The translations under genes were made by a program, and so were the position numbers. DNA of 64,000 nt, taken from NCBI GenBank assembly GCA_021234155.1, contig JAJEKV010000038.1, positions 12,137,785 to 12,201,784 on the forward strand, written 5' to 3'. The notes beneath the pieces were generated by a model. The model was not told the DNA's origin. It did no database searches and worked only from the letters and a program-made list of their open reading frames with translations. Source of the stretch: Isoetes taiwanensis. Taxonomy: Eukaryota; Streptophyta; Lycopodiopsida; Isoetales; Isoetaceae. Below are positions 1-13,530 of this stretch, piece by piece. The stretch's first letter is position 1; each line of letters opens with the position of its first letter.

Positions 1-3000
1 TTAGTATGCTTCGTTCAGTTACGTATTGCTAAAGCTCTTTTGGAAGATGTAGACAAACTTCTTTGTCTTGATCTCAAAAGCGTAGATGTAGATTCGAGTT
101 CTTGAACTTCATTTTGATATATGTAAAATCTGCACAGTGCCCTTTTTTGGTATGTGAAAATAGAGATAGCTTTGAAAACTTCGGATATAATAGATTCAAA
201 TTTCCGTCTTTTGAATAGCATTATTTGTTAAGACTATCACTTGTCTTCGAAGCAGCGGCTTCAGAGTAACATTACCTCGCCAATTAACCTCCACTATTGT
301 TTGGTTGACTGGAGAGAGCATCAATAAACCTAAATTAGCATTTCTTAAAATTGTATCTCTTTTTACTATCGCCACCTTGCAATCAGCGGCCATTGAATAG
401 CTCATAGGCTTAGGATATAAATCAGCTGCTTAGAATCCTCAATGCTGCAAAAGCGGATCATAATGCAGGCTAGATCTTACATTCGAAAATATAATGAACA
501 ATCCTTGGCACAATAGTGATTGCAATGATCCTTTTGCATCCTTTGAAACCGTGCAAGAATAACAAAAGGTCTTTAGTCGCGAGGGGCCTTTTATCGATGC
601 ATTAGTCTCATGGTAACCAAAAATTTGTACTTTGCCCTCAATAGCACTTAAGGTTTTACGTGCAATCATGTATCTTTCTAGATGTGATTGAGAGAAAGCA
701 GATAAGAATAAAGAGCTGCAAAAAAATAAAAACCAAGATGCAACAACTATAAGAAATAATATGAAAGTATAAGATATTAAACTATAAATCTTTATACGTA
801 CCTCTTTATTGATATCAGCCACCAAACTAATAATGTCTTCAAAATCTTTTTCTTCCATCCTTCTTATTGTGTGAACTACAATTAAATCTATAGTTCTCCC
901 TTTCTCAAAACCCTTACATCTCGTCTTTGCATGACTCCGGTCTATGTTGTACACAACAACAACTTTATAGTCCATTCTAACATGCCCATGATCTGTATCC
1001 CACATGGCTTCAAAGTGATCCAGTAAGCGGGGCTTACTTGGCATACTACTACTTTACTTTTATCAAAACTGCACCATCTTTGAACAATAGCCTCGGTGTT
1101 CCCATGAGGAAGCGATTGTAGGACTACGCAAGTGCTGACAAAGTCAAGTTAAGTCGCGATGTATAATTCTTCATATGAGTTAAGATGCCCTTCTTTGGTA
1201 CTTTCGACACTCTTTCATCCGAATTGACATACTCGCCATATTTCAGCCCACTGTTCATTGCCTTCTTGCTCTTCCAAGTAATTGGTAGTTCGATAATGCA
1301 TTTGCAACATCTTCTAATTCCTTAATGTTTAGTTGTTAGCATTACAGCGAAACAATGATAAGTTTATCTCTTTTTAAAGCTTCTAGCACCTCGGTATTTC
1401 CTTGTAATCTAGGCAAATCACCCTTCATTGCTCTGAGATCAATAGCTTTGCTCCACTTATCAAATATATTTCTCTGTTGTTAAGGTTCTTAGATCCTGGC
1501 CCGATGCCTTACCTCCAAATGTAACTTTTGCAATTTCACCAAACTCTGCATGATAAAATTATATTTTGTTAGAAACTCCAACACTAGTTGGAAGTTGGAT
1601 CTGTTTATTTAAATGTTTAGAAACTTTAACTTTTCACATGTTGGATGCGTGAATTTGAATTGCAAGGAATAAAAGCGAAAGGATCTGTAAACTTCTGCGA
1701 GTAAGCCTTTCCTTGAACTGGTTTTGTAGGGCATTTCATAATTTCCATTGCAGTATAGCCTGCTCAAACTGGTCTAGAAAGGTGAGACAAATTTATTCTT
1801 TTCATTCTTTTTGTTGCCGCCTCGTGAGGGGCCATTAAGCTTTAACATTGGTGTGTCGAGCAATGATCTAGTAGCAGCATGCCCACCTTCTCTTGTATTA
1901 CGGACTTTCATTTTGAAAGCAGCGCATGCCATAGAGATGTTGGCCAGGCTATTACTTTCACCGAGCTCATCTCTTTCTTTTATACAGAATTTCATTAAAT
2001 TCTTTACACACAAAGAGGCGCAATATATTAGCATCTATAGGCAACAGTGGCGGTCTGCAGGTGCTAGTAGGTACTCAACATTTCATTCCTCGACCAGGGC
2101 AGCGGCTTGGATTGAATTTCGATAATTCCATTCATAAACTTCTTGAATTTACTAAGGTCGGGGAATGATCGCGATTATGAACATTAATCATAATGGGAAA
2201 GCGGAAGCCGAATATAAATATTTTTAGGTCTTTTAACTGCCAGCCTCTTGATTATTAAGTTCTACCATTTTGATTAACTTCTTCTTTAGCACTACCCATA
2301 GCCTTTTCCAATCATCGGCTTCATGTTTAATGGCAAAACATCAATAATAGCATCCTTTGATGATCGATCATACGGTAAGCAAATTATGGCTCTATCATTT
2401 GCATTTGGAGGGTATCTTTCTTGGCATTGGCATCATTGCCTCTTTTTTTTTTCTGCCACTTTACGCTTCCCCAAATCTGAGATTTTCTTTTCTTATTTTT
2501 GCATCTCCTTAGTTTTCTCCTTGCTTTCTTCTTGAGATTTCTTTTTCTTCTTTTGTGGATCAATACATACATTTGGGCATCTTTTTTTCTTCTTCAATAA
2601 TTTTTGAACAACTCTACGAGTGCCTTTAGGCTTCTTATTTGCAAGTTTTGCATAAACTTGAGAACAGTATCTCTTGATAATTTTGAACAAATCATACGAA
2701 GCCCATCATGAGTCATCTCGTGAGAATGCAAACCGGTACTTCGTCGATTATAACTAAGAAACTTCCAAAGCATAGCGATGAACCCAAGCGACCTCAATTT
2801 CCTCGGTCTGGGCCATTTTATTGACATCAAAATTTTCAAAGCAAAGAAATTATCCACAAATTTTGTTCTCCCTGGATTTTCCTGAAAGCCTCAAACGCAC
2901 TTATTACCATCTTCACTAGGCGCATCTGAAGTTTCAATAATATTCCATAAATAATAGATCCTCATCAATAAGCAAACCTCATTAAAGGATGTAAACCACA

Positions 3001-3103
3001 GCTATAATAAAAACCATTTCTTCTTTTATTAAATCTTGCTTCATATAAGTAGTCTTCAAAACTAACATCTTCTAATGAAATTATACGAACCTCGCATTGG
3101 TGT
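1..3103 (-). pseudogene. ParB/DNA-methylase-like gene, copy A, frames broken
   Basis: This is the counterpart of the intact minus-strand gene at 42,158-45,693. Exon 3 is cut by the window edge (about 1-667), exon 2 lies at about 802-1,545 and exon 1 at about 1,688-3,103. Introns are in the same places, and intron 1 still holds a TTCCAAC-type palindrome near 1,577. Only short pieces stay open; for example 439-1,044 keeps the DLIVVHT stretch, and 1,774-2,034 keeps part of the region after the ParB motif. Frameshifts occur every few tens of bases, and many coincide with CAG/CTG sites of copy B. Either this copy is decayed, or it is a functional copy represented by low-accuracy sequence. The spread of the errors through coding and noncoding DNA alike favours the latter, at least in part. 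Confidence 0.85.
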
Positions 3104-3277
3104 CACGTCAAAAACATGCAAACAAATATTAATAAAATTGTAAGCATGTTGCATGCAATCTAGTTTCTAAATTCAAGTGTAAATTCAAGTTTTAAACTAG
3201 TTTTTCAAGATTATAAACTTACGGGTATATTTCTAGAAGCTAACATTCTGAAAACCCCTACAATATTTAAAATTCCA

Positions 3278-5070
3278 ACTTCCAACGCGTAAAGATAATT
3301 TAAATTATAACAAAATATCAAAACCATGATGGTTAAATCAGATATCATGTTTAATCAATCTCAACCTCAACCGTCTGGATTCAGCTCTGTTCAGTCGACA
3401 AAACTCATTTCAAAACCCTGTCAAAATAAATCAGTTCATATGGATGATTGAAAAAAATGCATGTTGGAAGAAATGGTTTCTAGGATCTATAAATCTCCAT
3501 TGCAAAGCCTCATGGTGGCACTTCCGGCATGTTGGAAGTTGGAATTAAAAGCCACAATAAAATTAAAAACAAGGTGCTTGTCAGGGGATTCATTCAAGCT
3601 AAGCTTGGAAAGGGGTTGCTTATTTAGAGACCTTTATAACCTCCAACTTCCAACCCATGTTGGAGGCGGTCCTAACTTAGAAGACCCTAACCTCCAGCAC
3701 ACCTTGACATGTGCTAGTTCATTGAACCATTAACTATCAAAATAAAGGTAGTTTTGGGTCCAGGTTGACATAAGAAACCAATCTATCTTCCAACCCATGT
3801 TGGAAGTTGGAATAAAGCCACAACTAAAATAAAAAACAAAGGTGCTTGTCAAGGGATTCCTATGAGCTAAACTTGGAAAGGTGCTTATTTAGAACCTTTA
3901 TAGCCTCAACTTCCAACCCATGTTGGAAGTAGAGTCTAACTTAGAAGACCTAACCTCCAACACACCTTGACATGTGCTAGTTCATTGAACCATTAACTAT
4001 CAAAATATGGTGGTGCTTTAGGCCCAGGTTGACACCTTAGAAACCAATCTATCTTCCAACCCACATGTTGGAGTTGGAATAAAACCACAACTAAAAATTA
4101 AAACAAAGGTGGTGCTTGTCAAGGGGATCCTTTCAAGCTAAACTTGAAAAAGGTGCTTATTTAGAACCCAGCACAAGGTAACTAAACTTCCAACCCATGT
4201 TGGAAGAGTAGAGTCGAGAACTTAGAGACTCTAACCTCCAACAGCGTGCTAGTTCATTGAACCAAGTAACTATCAAAATAATAGTGGTGCTTTAGGCCAG
4301 GTTGACATAGAAACCAATCTATCTTCCATTGGAATTAAAGCCACAACTAAAAATAAAAACAAAGGTGCTTGTCAGAGTTCTTTCAAGCTAAACTTGGAAA
4401 AGTGCTTATTTAGAACAGCATAACCTCCAACTTCAACCCATGTGTTGGAAGTAGAGGTCTAACAGAAGACCTAACCTCTAACACACCTTGACATGTGCTA
4501 GTTCATTGAACCATTAGCCCATCAAAATAGTGGTGCTTTGGGCCTAGGTTGACATAGAAACCAATCTATCTTTAACCCATGTTGGAAAGTTGGAATAAAG
4601 CCACAACTAAAATTAAAAACAAAGGTGTTGCTTGTCAGGGGGATCCTTTCAAGCTAAACTTGAAAAAAGGTACCTGACCCCAGAACCTTTAAAACCTTCA
4701 ACTTCCAACCCATGTTGGAAGTAGAGATCTAACTTAGAAGACCCTAACCTCCAACACACCTTGACATGCTAGTTCATTGAACCATTAACAATCAGAAATA
4801 GTGGTGTTTGAAATGTCTAGATCTTGTGTATTTGAGTTGGAATAAACACAGCAAAAATAAAAACAAAGGGGATCCTTTCAAGCTAAACTTGGAGAAGGAG
4901 CTTATTTAGGACCTTTAAAACCTTCAACTTCCAACCCATGTTGGAAGTAAGTCTAACACAAGACCTACATCCAACACATCTTGAGATGTGCTAGTTCGAT
5001 GAACCATTAAGCCCCATCGAAATAGTGAATTTGCTTTTAGGCCTAGGTTGACATAGACACCAATCTAAAT
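3278..5070. repeat. Palindrome-bearing tandem array, copy A
   Basis: This is the counterpart of 45,874-47,930. About six units of roughly 250 bp each carry the arms CTTCCAAC and GTTGGAAG around a 4-bp centre (usually CCAT), followed by the phrases 'ttggaataaagccacaac' or 'tagagtctaacttag'. The first part differs from copy B: about 3,292-3,455 is sequence not found there, replacing roughly 400 bp of degenerate short repeats in copy B. Unit order and the deleted unit without a palindrome (near 4,325) match copy B. Confidence 0.85.
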
Positions 5071-8000
5071 TCATAAAATGCTTCATTTTAAAGCTTTATC
5101 ACCACAATCTAGGAGTTGGGAACCTAATCGATGCGATCAAAAAATGCTTAACTTTTAAAGGATGCAAATGTGTCATATGCCAACAAAAACGCATCATGAG
5201 AAAGAAAAATATCGCGGCTTTGGTTGTATACTACATTTTTTTTAGTGATGAAAAAGAAAATGTAAACACACCTCGTTTGGCTATATCGTCTCAACATTAC
5301 AATAGCAAGATCAGCTGCCAATCATTTTGTCAAAAATTCCTTTGTCCGAAGACATTTAGAGATATTTCACGTATGATTTTTGCAAGCATCAAATACATCC
5401 TATATGCCTTGGGGCTTGGAGAAAATCAAATGTAATTATTCATGTCTTAAGCATGAAGCAGGTAAAATTTTACTACACGGTTTACAAAGGCTTGTCCTTG
5501 CAAGAATCCACGCTCTAAACACCACAATTCAAGACATGCATCTGCTAAGCCTACTCCTAATCGGTTGCTTCTTTATACACCAAGCCTGGCTGCTTTGTTT
5601 TAATTAAAGAATTCTACGCTAATCTCTTCTTTTCTGCCAAAGTGCTGCTGCTGTTTAGTTAAAGCTTTGATGCAATTTAAGCAGTCTCGAGAAAACACCG
5701 CAATACGACCCATGATCTGGCTCAAAGCGTACAAACACCGCATTATGATGCGCTCTCAAAGCGTCACGGCCGAATGCGTCGAAGATCGTCGAGAATAGAT
5801 TACCACTGAGGCGTCCCTTATGACAAAAGAAGCACAAAGCGGAAAAAGCAAGCAAAGGAAAGAAACTAAAAATGAGCATGCAAGTGAAAAGAGACCACCG
5901 CGTGGTACGTAGATGTTAAAAGAATCACGTTACATTAAAAACTACGATTTCTTATTAATTAAATAAGCGTTTTAGCAGTAAAATATGTTGACCTCGTGTA
6001 ACAAACTTAACAAATGATAAAAGTTTGTTGAAACTTCCGGCAAGAATCGGTACCGGCATTTTCCTGCATAAACTTCTTGCAAAGTTTCTTGCAGATTTCT
6101 TTCCGCACTCCAAATATCACGCGGGCTTCAAATATCTGGGCTTCAGCGTCTTTGTTCTACAATCCTATTTACCTGCTTCAGGATCAAGAATCATGGATTT
6201 ACGAAATTAAACATGAAAGATTAGTAAATAAAAATCGGAGTCTAATGAAGCATTGCAAAGATCATTTACCTTTTAGAGATAGATTTTGCAGTGCGACTTC
6301 TTGGTGAGCTTCTTGGAGCGGTGGAAGTATGGGTGTTCTTGGGCTGAAAACCGGTTATGATCACTTGCGAGGGATGCATGGCGAATTGAGTAGAAGTGGC
6401 GAGTCAGGATAGGAGAATGGAAGCTGAGATGCGAGAAAATCATGGCGGAGATCGGCTTTCCATTTTAAATAGATTTTCCTTAAAAATCATGGCGAGATGG
6501 AAACTCGCCAAAAAATCATAGAATCGGCTTCTTGGAAAGACGGCTATGGTTATGATCACTTCTTAGAGAAAACCACGGCTTGGAAAAGAGCAGGCTATGG
6601 TACGCTTGGAAAACCACAGCTGTTGGAAGCTTGGGATATGGCTTCACGGCTTCTTAGCAAGTATGGTGACAAAAACCATCAATCCAGACAGCGAATCGTG
6701 CAAGCCAAATTTGGCGGGCCTCTGCCAAATCATCTGCTGCACTAAGAAAAACCATCACGGCGCCTTGGCATATACGCTTTGCCTTGGCGACTTGGCGACT
6801 CCTTCGACTGGCGATGCGGACTTGCCCAAGCTGCTTTGCCCTAGCGATTCCTTTGCATTTTGCCCATGTGCGACTACTTTGCCCTAACCTAGCATCTAAC
6901 CTAACTTCTTTCTGAAAGCCCCTAGCAGTTTTTACAGGTTTTTATTTGCTTTCTCCAAATATTTCATTGCGTGGTTTCGAATTCCCCTCTATCTTTTTAT
7001 TCTTCCAACATATGTTGGAACTTCACATATGTATAGTGTTTGAGTCTTTTTTATTCTTCCAACTTGTATGTTGGAACTTCACATATATGTATAGTGTTTG
7101 AGTCTTTGCTAGTTCTTTCTTTCATCCCATATTGCTAGAAGTTCACTAGAATAGTTCTTGAGTAGATTGCTAGTTCTTTTTCTTCTTTCATCCCATGTCT
7201 TTAGAAGTTCCAACTAGAATGAACACTTGAGTAGATTGCTAGTTCTTTTTTTTTCTTTCATCGAGCATATTGCTAGAAGTTCACTAGAATAATTCTTGAG
7301 TAGATTCACCTACAAACTAATACAATTTGTACTAATTAGGTCGCCGACATTTGCATAGGTTGGCACTAAAAGCCGAAACAGTTCATTGTGATTTTTAAGG
7401 TGACTACAAAATTACTTATTTAATTACGTAAAGTCATGTAAATTATCAAGCTCTCCATCCCAACAATATTTGACATTTTTATTGCAAGTTTTTCATGCGT
7501 TGGAGCTGTTTATCTAGGTTACCGAAGCTCGAAAGATTTACATATTGGAATACACATATATAAATATCAAGGCCATTATGGCAACTCAGGTGTGTATGCC
7601 ATTAACTGAATCATATTTTATTATGAGCATTATGTAACAAATAGTAAATGGAACTTTCACTCCTAATGAAACTTTCACTACAAGATTCTAAACCCAATTC
7701 ACTTTTGTACAAAACCAAAACATGCAATTTTATTCATTTACGATAAATTAAGTTTCTCATTTGATATTGTAGGTTTGGAGCTAAAGAAACAGCAGTACCT
7801 TTCGTTATGGTTTCTAAGGTACCTACAACTTCTTGTTTTAATTTAAATAAGAAATGTGAATCGGCTTAGCTACATGTGTAGGTTACCCCAATTATCTATT
7901 CAAATTATTCTATCTTATAACAATCAACATGTGTTGGAACTTTCTAATAAGGTTCAAGAAGCAAACAACAAATAGAGCGGCTGCCATTTATATGAGTTAT

Positions 8001-8102
8001 AAAGAGCGCTATGGCTTCGGTGTGGATGTCATAACTTTCATTCAAATTATAAAATAAGTTATGTATTGCATTGTATGAAACTAAGGAAAAGTGTTGCTTA
8101 CG
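5071..8102. other. Noncoding spacer upstream of transposase, copy A
   Basis: No gene is supported here. It matches 47,931-51,042 of copy B. It contains a perfect palindrome TTCCAACATATGTTGGAA at 7,003-7,020, a damaged second copy near 7,056, and the tandem repeats with 'tgctagttct' at about 7,107-7,310. The two exon-like blocks that begin with GTTGGAACT, described for copy B, also lie here (about 7,498-7,640 and 7,930-8,080). Confidence 0.75.
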
Positions 8103-11100
8103 AGCAAGGAAATCAGAAAAGGGGAATGCATGTTGTTACACTCATGGAGAATGATACGGTCTTGCTTGAAGGAACAATATTCACCATGGATCAGCGGTAT
8201 TGCCACAACCAAATATTAGGTGATGGATATGTAATTTCTTTAAAAGGTTGTTTATGACAAACCTACAAATCCATCACATAATTATCTCTTTTGGAGCATG
8301 TTGGTTCTTTTTGTGAGATGGAAGAAAAGCAACTTGAGACCACGGAGTTAACGGGTGCACCAAATGTTGAAATCATGCTTTCGATCCAGAAGAATACGAC
8401 CTCACCTAGAAAGCGATCCACAAGTTCAATCCGGATGATAGATCTACATGGAAGTGACCCGATAGGGTGATTGTGCTAGACAAGGAGAATAAGTTGGGAT
8501 TAAACTTTTATTGTTATTAGCATTTACAAATGAAGTTGATGTGTTCTGCCTACTTGGGAGAAGATGACCTTGGAATTCTGAGTGTTTGGAGATGATGGTT
8601 GATGATGATAGCTCATTGAATTGGAAAACTTATCACGATGGCCTAATAAAAGCGATATTACTCAATGGGGAATGCGTTGGCAGGGAAAAGCATATAATTG
8701 ATGAAGATTACTAATGTGGTGAATGAAGAAATACAAGCGTCCTTATCGTTTTATAAAGGAAGGCTTAAATTAGTGAGAATTTGAAAAAGTCAAAATGAGC
8801 CCTTGTGATATGGAGAATATTGCTATTGTTGCATCTATTGATTGTTGTCCAAGCATTGTTGTCAATATGCTAATCGAGAGAGAAGATACTAATTGCGGTG
8901 AATATCATTCTTTGAAATTTGATGATCAGGACAACTTTCACATATGATAGCTTGCGACAAGTGTAAAGGTGAAGATGGAAAGTCTCTGACATGTTATTTG
9001 ATAGAGATATTCCATATGTTGTAAAGGATGGTATACAATTTATGGGATTTGCAAAGCCACTTTCTATAATAGGAGGAACAATGGCTTAATGGGCAAAAGG
9101 GCATGCATGGAAACAAACGTAAAGCGAAATGCGGAAGAATGGAAAGGCTGCAAAGTTGCCTTACAATTGATAGATATTACGACTGTCGGATGCCACATGT
9201 AAATTACATGTGATGGAGAGAGATTATCAAAGGTGATGCCACCTACCACAATATGATGTCCATGTTAAAGGAAATTGAATGAATCTCTAAGCATGCAGGG
9301 CTGCCACACATCTCCCAATCAGCTTTGGCGGCTTGTGGAATGAGATTTCAAAGATGTCCTTATTTCACGGTGATGGCTTCTCCAAATGCGAAACGTATGC
9401 AGTTTAAAGAATAGGGTGGAAAGCACAAAAAACCCACCCGGAGGGCTCCTTAGTTATATAAAATGGATAGGCACAATATGGAGCGGTAGTTATTACGCTA
9501 GCATTTATTATTCATGGAGATATTTGTCTTTTCGAGGAATGGCGAGATTTTGTGTTTGATACATGATAAGGTAGGATCAAAAGAAAACATGCATTCCTAG
9601 ATTAAGCAGAATCAAACACCCTGTGAAGATGCTATGCAATTGCCTATGGCTTTAGCGAGGAATCATACTCATGGGCATGGCCACTTCATATGGTCATTTT
9701 GCCATGGAATTGGTCATTTGACCCAAACTTTACAATAGGTTCTATTGCAGAAATGTTTCTTGAGGAATTTAGAGGATTACAACGTTGGAGATAGAGGAGA
9801 TTTAACTCCAACTTTCACCTGTTGGCGCAACCCCTTCATAAAGCATTGCTAACAAACGGATGGCAAGCAATTAACCAAGTGGAGCATCATGATTTTTAAG
9901 CCTACTGTAAGGTTCTCCTCTTAGGGTTGACAATTGTGTCTCTACGAGAAGCAAAGAGAATCGATTTGTCTTGGCATACTTAGATGTTAGTGGCAAGGGG
10001 ACATTTTAAAAAGAAGATAGTGATGCGTTTCTTATGGTTGGACATACACATGAAGATATTGATGCATTCTTTAGCGATTTGGGGAATGAGTTTAAAGCGG
10101 CATGCACACACTTTGCCTCAATTGTTTGAAGCTGAAACATGTGTATCACGCTGAAATGTTCCATATCATACAAAGTCCCTAATTTTTAAGAATTTGTGGA
10201 TGGTTATAGAAGATGAGTGCATACATAAGTTGGTGGGGCATCTGAGAAGCCATTACATTTTTCGATTATATCACGGATGATAAAGGAGATCACAAAAATG
10301 CGGTATAAGGTGCACCCTAAGCGGTGACATGGGAGCACGAAGATGGTGTGAACTTTTAAAAAAAATGATGTTGGTAGGCAAATATTGCAGATGGTGAACT
10401 TGAGCGTGCCTTAATGAACATATGAGGGAGGAGGAAAATATCATATCGGTATTTCAAAATACATAGATTTTTGGAAAATAGGGTTAAATGGGCGTTTTGC
10501 ACACTCAAATATCAAGAAATGATGCGGTATTGTACATATTGGGAAAATGTCATAGCCGTGAACTTCGAGGAATCTCGATGCAGAAATTCAAGTTCTGAAG
10601 ATGGATTTTGGCCTGCATCACCGGTGGATGCTCCATCATGTAGAAGATGCTCTATTATGATGGCTGACAATGAAGAAGAACATCATGAAGTGGTGTATTG
10701 TGGCCACCAAGTGAAGGTAAACCAAAAGAGGAATTTAAGCACGAAAAAGACATTATGAGAGGTATGTTTCTAATTGTGAGGCGATGATATGAAGAGACTC
10801 CATTTTGGCTAGATGCGGCATTGACTAATCCAGGCTAAACAAATGGATGGACTAAAAGAGTGTCTTGAGTTCATAATGGTGGAAACCACTCACTGGGGTA
10901 AGAAAAGTTTGAAAGATCAGCTGTGGATGTTGCTACAAAGATGGAAATAAATCCAGTGAATAGCGACAATGGGTGGATATTTCAATCGGTAATCTATGGT
11001 TGGAAAGCAAGACCTACGCAATTTCCATGCCAGAAGCGAGCTTGAAAAAATACGGGCGATGTAGTTCTTTGTTGTTCAAAGTCTGTTTTGGAATTATGTC

Positions 11101-11113
11101 TTGATGATGATTA
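8103..11113 (+). pseudogene. DUF7869-type transposase-like gene, copy A, frames broken
   Basis: This is the counterpart of 51,043-54,105. All landmarks can be found at DNA level, including the CC..CC cysteine cluster (near 8,845), the D-N-C motif (near 9,925) and the GHTHEDID motif (near 10,038). Indels and substitutions nevertheless break the frame throughout, leaving only fragments such as 10,471-10,758. The splice acceptor that reads CAG in copy B reads 'acg' here. At the junction near 8,392 copy A reads 'gaagaatacgacctcacc', without the stop/start overlap seen in copy B. This helps to show that the two ORFs of copy B belong to one gene. Confidence 0.85.
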
Positions 11114-12819
11114 ACTTAATAAATGCCAAAGTACAATTCATTTTCTAGCCGCTTGTCGTTCCTTCTCATCACTATTTATTGTATGACATGATTTATGAAA
11201 TAATCAAAGACCAAACACTCAATATTTCAAATCATTATGAATATAGATAAATCTAAAACCTTGAATAAGTCTAGATTTTATAAATATGTCATAAAAACAT
11301 TAAGAAGCTTGTAAATTGTTTTGAGTTATGCGGGATACCGCGGTCTTACTTGTTATAGTCTTTATCATGGAGCAAGTTGGAGGTTCAATTTTCCAGCATA
11401 GCGAGGGTCTCCACCACATATGCCAAAGGAATATGTGGCATTTAACATCGGTCCAAAGTTACAAGACAAAAGTAGGAATTGAATATGTCCACATGAATAA
11501 ATTTCAACATTTGTCAACACCGACCCTCTAAAACCTTGGCTACTAAAATGCAATGTAGTGCCTTTATAGCTTGGTGAATCAATGACCGCGTACATGAGTA
11601 ATACTACGAGGAATTAATTAGCAGTCACAAGCGCTAACTAATAATCCTTTTTAATTGGACCTTCATATGGCCTCTCACCGATCTATCCATGCCAAGTAAT
11701 AAGCGAACATTTTGTATCCACATTTATCTTTGTTTAAATTGGAAAATTTGTTAGCATCAACTCAATGAGTTTATCCATACTTGACAACAAACCATAATCC
11801 ATAGTATCTGATTAAGATTGGAAACATTAGCAGTATATTGCTCAATAAACAAAATGTTGATCCTTTTTTCCATTATACGATCAACTACAAAAACTTGCGC
11901 GGATATAGGAGAACTTGACATACACAAAGCGAGTGATACGATGGCCAAAGGCAAAAAAGAGCATGAAGCTTTTCACATGTTTCAAAGACATCTTGTACTT
12001 TTGTTGTATTTTTGGTACCCGCGTTGGGACATCAAGCCACATCACAATACCATCAATTAGTTAACACTTCGAATCACTACGCGAGGAATAATCAAAGCAA
12101 AGAGAGATGCAGGTGCCTAAATAGAGGCGGTACCGTTGCTTCTCTTCACATGCTTCTGTGAGAGATAATTAAATGAACTCCTTATGCATGCTCCAAAGGC
12201 GCCTTCATTTTCCAGTCCATTAAAAATGTCTTATCTAACCCCCAAAATTTACTTGCGAGGTATGAAAACTAAATCATTAAGCGTCCGACAGAGCAGAAAA
12301 ATATCCATGTTTTTCCTTTTTCAGGAGTGAAACAATATCTGAGTTGAAAAAGTTGATGGCTCTCAAGACAATGACCAAAAACTTCAAATGCGTTTTTTCC
12401 ATTATTTGCTAAACACATTGCACCAAAAGTGCTATGTTAGGCAATTCCAATCCAAAAGGTGTTGTTCAGGAGTATGTTGCTTATATCGCAAAGCTTGAAA
12501 GTTTAACCGGAGCAATTGTTGATCTGGAATATTATATAGCAAAGCTACAAGCTTATTCAGTATTCAAAGCTTATTCAAAGCTTTGCAAAATTTCCTAACC
12601 ACCGGAATCTTGTAAAGTGTATATGAGGGCTGTCAAGTGATTTTTCATAGGATATCTTATAAGTAAAGGGATGGAACATGTATAATCCACTAACAAAGGG
12701 CCGTGTTTTATTTCTAGAAGTCACGAGATTTTGTAGAGTGCATCATATTATGTTGAGGCAATATGGATCATCAAACTAGTACAACATCTATTTGCCCACA
12801 TTAATATTACGATAAAGAT
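11114..12819. other. Noncoding spacer, copy A
   Basis: No gene is supported here. It matches 54,106-55,879 of copy B. It contains short repeats of 'ttattcaaagctt' near 12,560. The ORFs in it (for example 11,328-11,531 and 11,818-12,060) are not conserved as frames between the two copies. Confidence 0.6.
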
Positions 12820-13530
12820 GAGCATGGATGCTTATCCTGCAGTTCCAGAGATTCTTTGTGGATTCGGATGGGTAGAGTCACTTTTAGTATTGACATTGAC
12901 TTCCACGCTACTATGATCGACAGCCTTGGAGAATCCATCATTAGATCTTGCTTATGACTACGCCTTGCAGAAACTATCTTTTTCTTGAAAAGATCGGGGA
13001 AAGGATTCAAGCCAAGCTCAAACTTGCATCGATGCCAAGTCGCCGGTGTTATACATTTAAAGGCGAAATCATAGACATTAAAGATCTGTCACATTTAAAG
13101 CGACTTCCAACCCATTTTGGGTTAGAATATGAAAGATGAATATGGAATGCTTATGAAACAAAATACTTAGCGGTTGGTTTACCGAGCTGAGATCAAACAT
13201 AATTAGGAACAAATGGGTTTTCGAATAAACACAATTATGATGGAGCCTCCTTGTAGACACAAAGGCTGGGCTTGTAACTAGAGGATATGCCGAGGAGTTT
13301 GGCATAAAGTATCTAGATGTTTTTGCTCTGTGACAAGGTGAAGTAAAATTAGAGCTGTCATTTGTGTTACCTACATCAATTTAAGTTTCAAAAGTGCATT
13401 TCTCGATGGCCAATTCGCGAGAAACCATATAAAGACCCGGCCTGCCAAAACTTTGTGAAAAGTGTAGGAAGCGCACAGCTGATTGCCAACTTAACAAAGT
13501 CTTCGCTGAGCTTAAGCGGCCCAAGATGTA
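12820..13530 (+). pseudogene. Ty1/copia pol fragment, copy A
   Basis: This is the counterpart of 55,880-56,610. The copia reverse-transcriptase landmarks are still readable in mixed frames: 'NKWVF', the region after it up to 'GYA.EFGIKYLDVFA', and 'SAFL(D/N)G'. It is broken by stops and shifts in both copies, so the element was dead before or at the time of the duplication. Confidence 0.75.

Noticed and set aside
439-1044. 201-codon frame in copy A as a gene of its own.
   Set aside because: It is the methylase-like exon 2 read through the intron into exon 3 by a chance frame, and is explained by the pseudogene call at 1-3,103.
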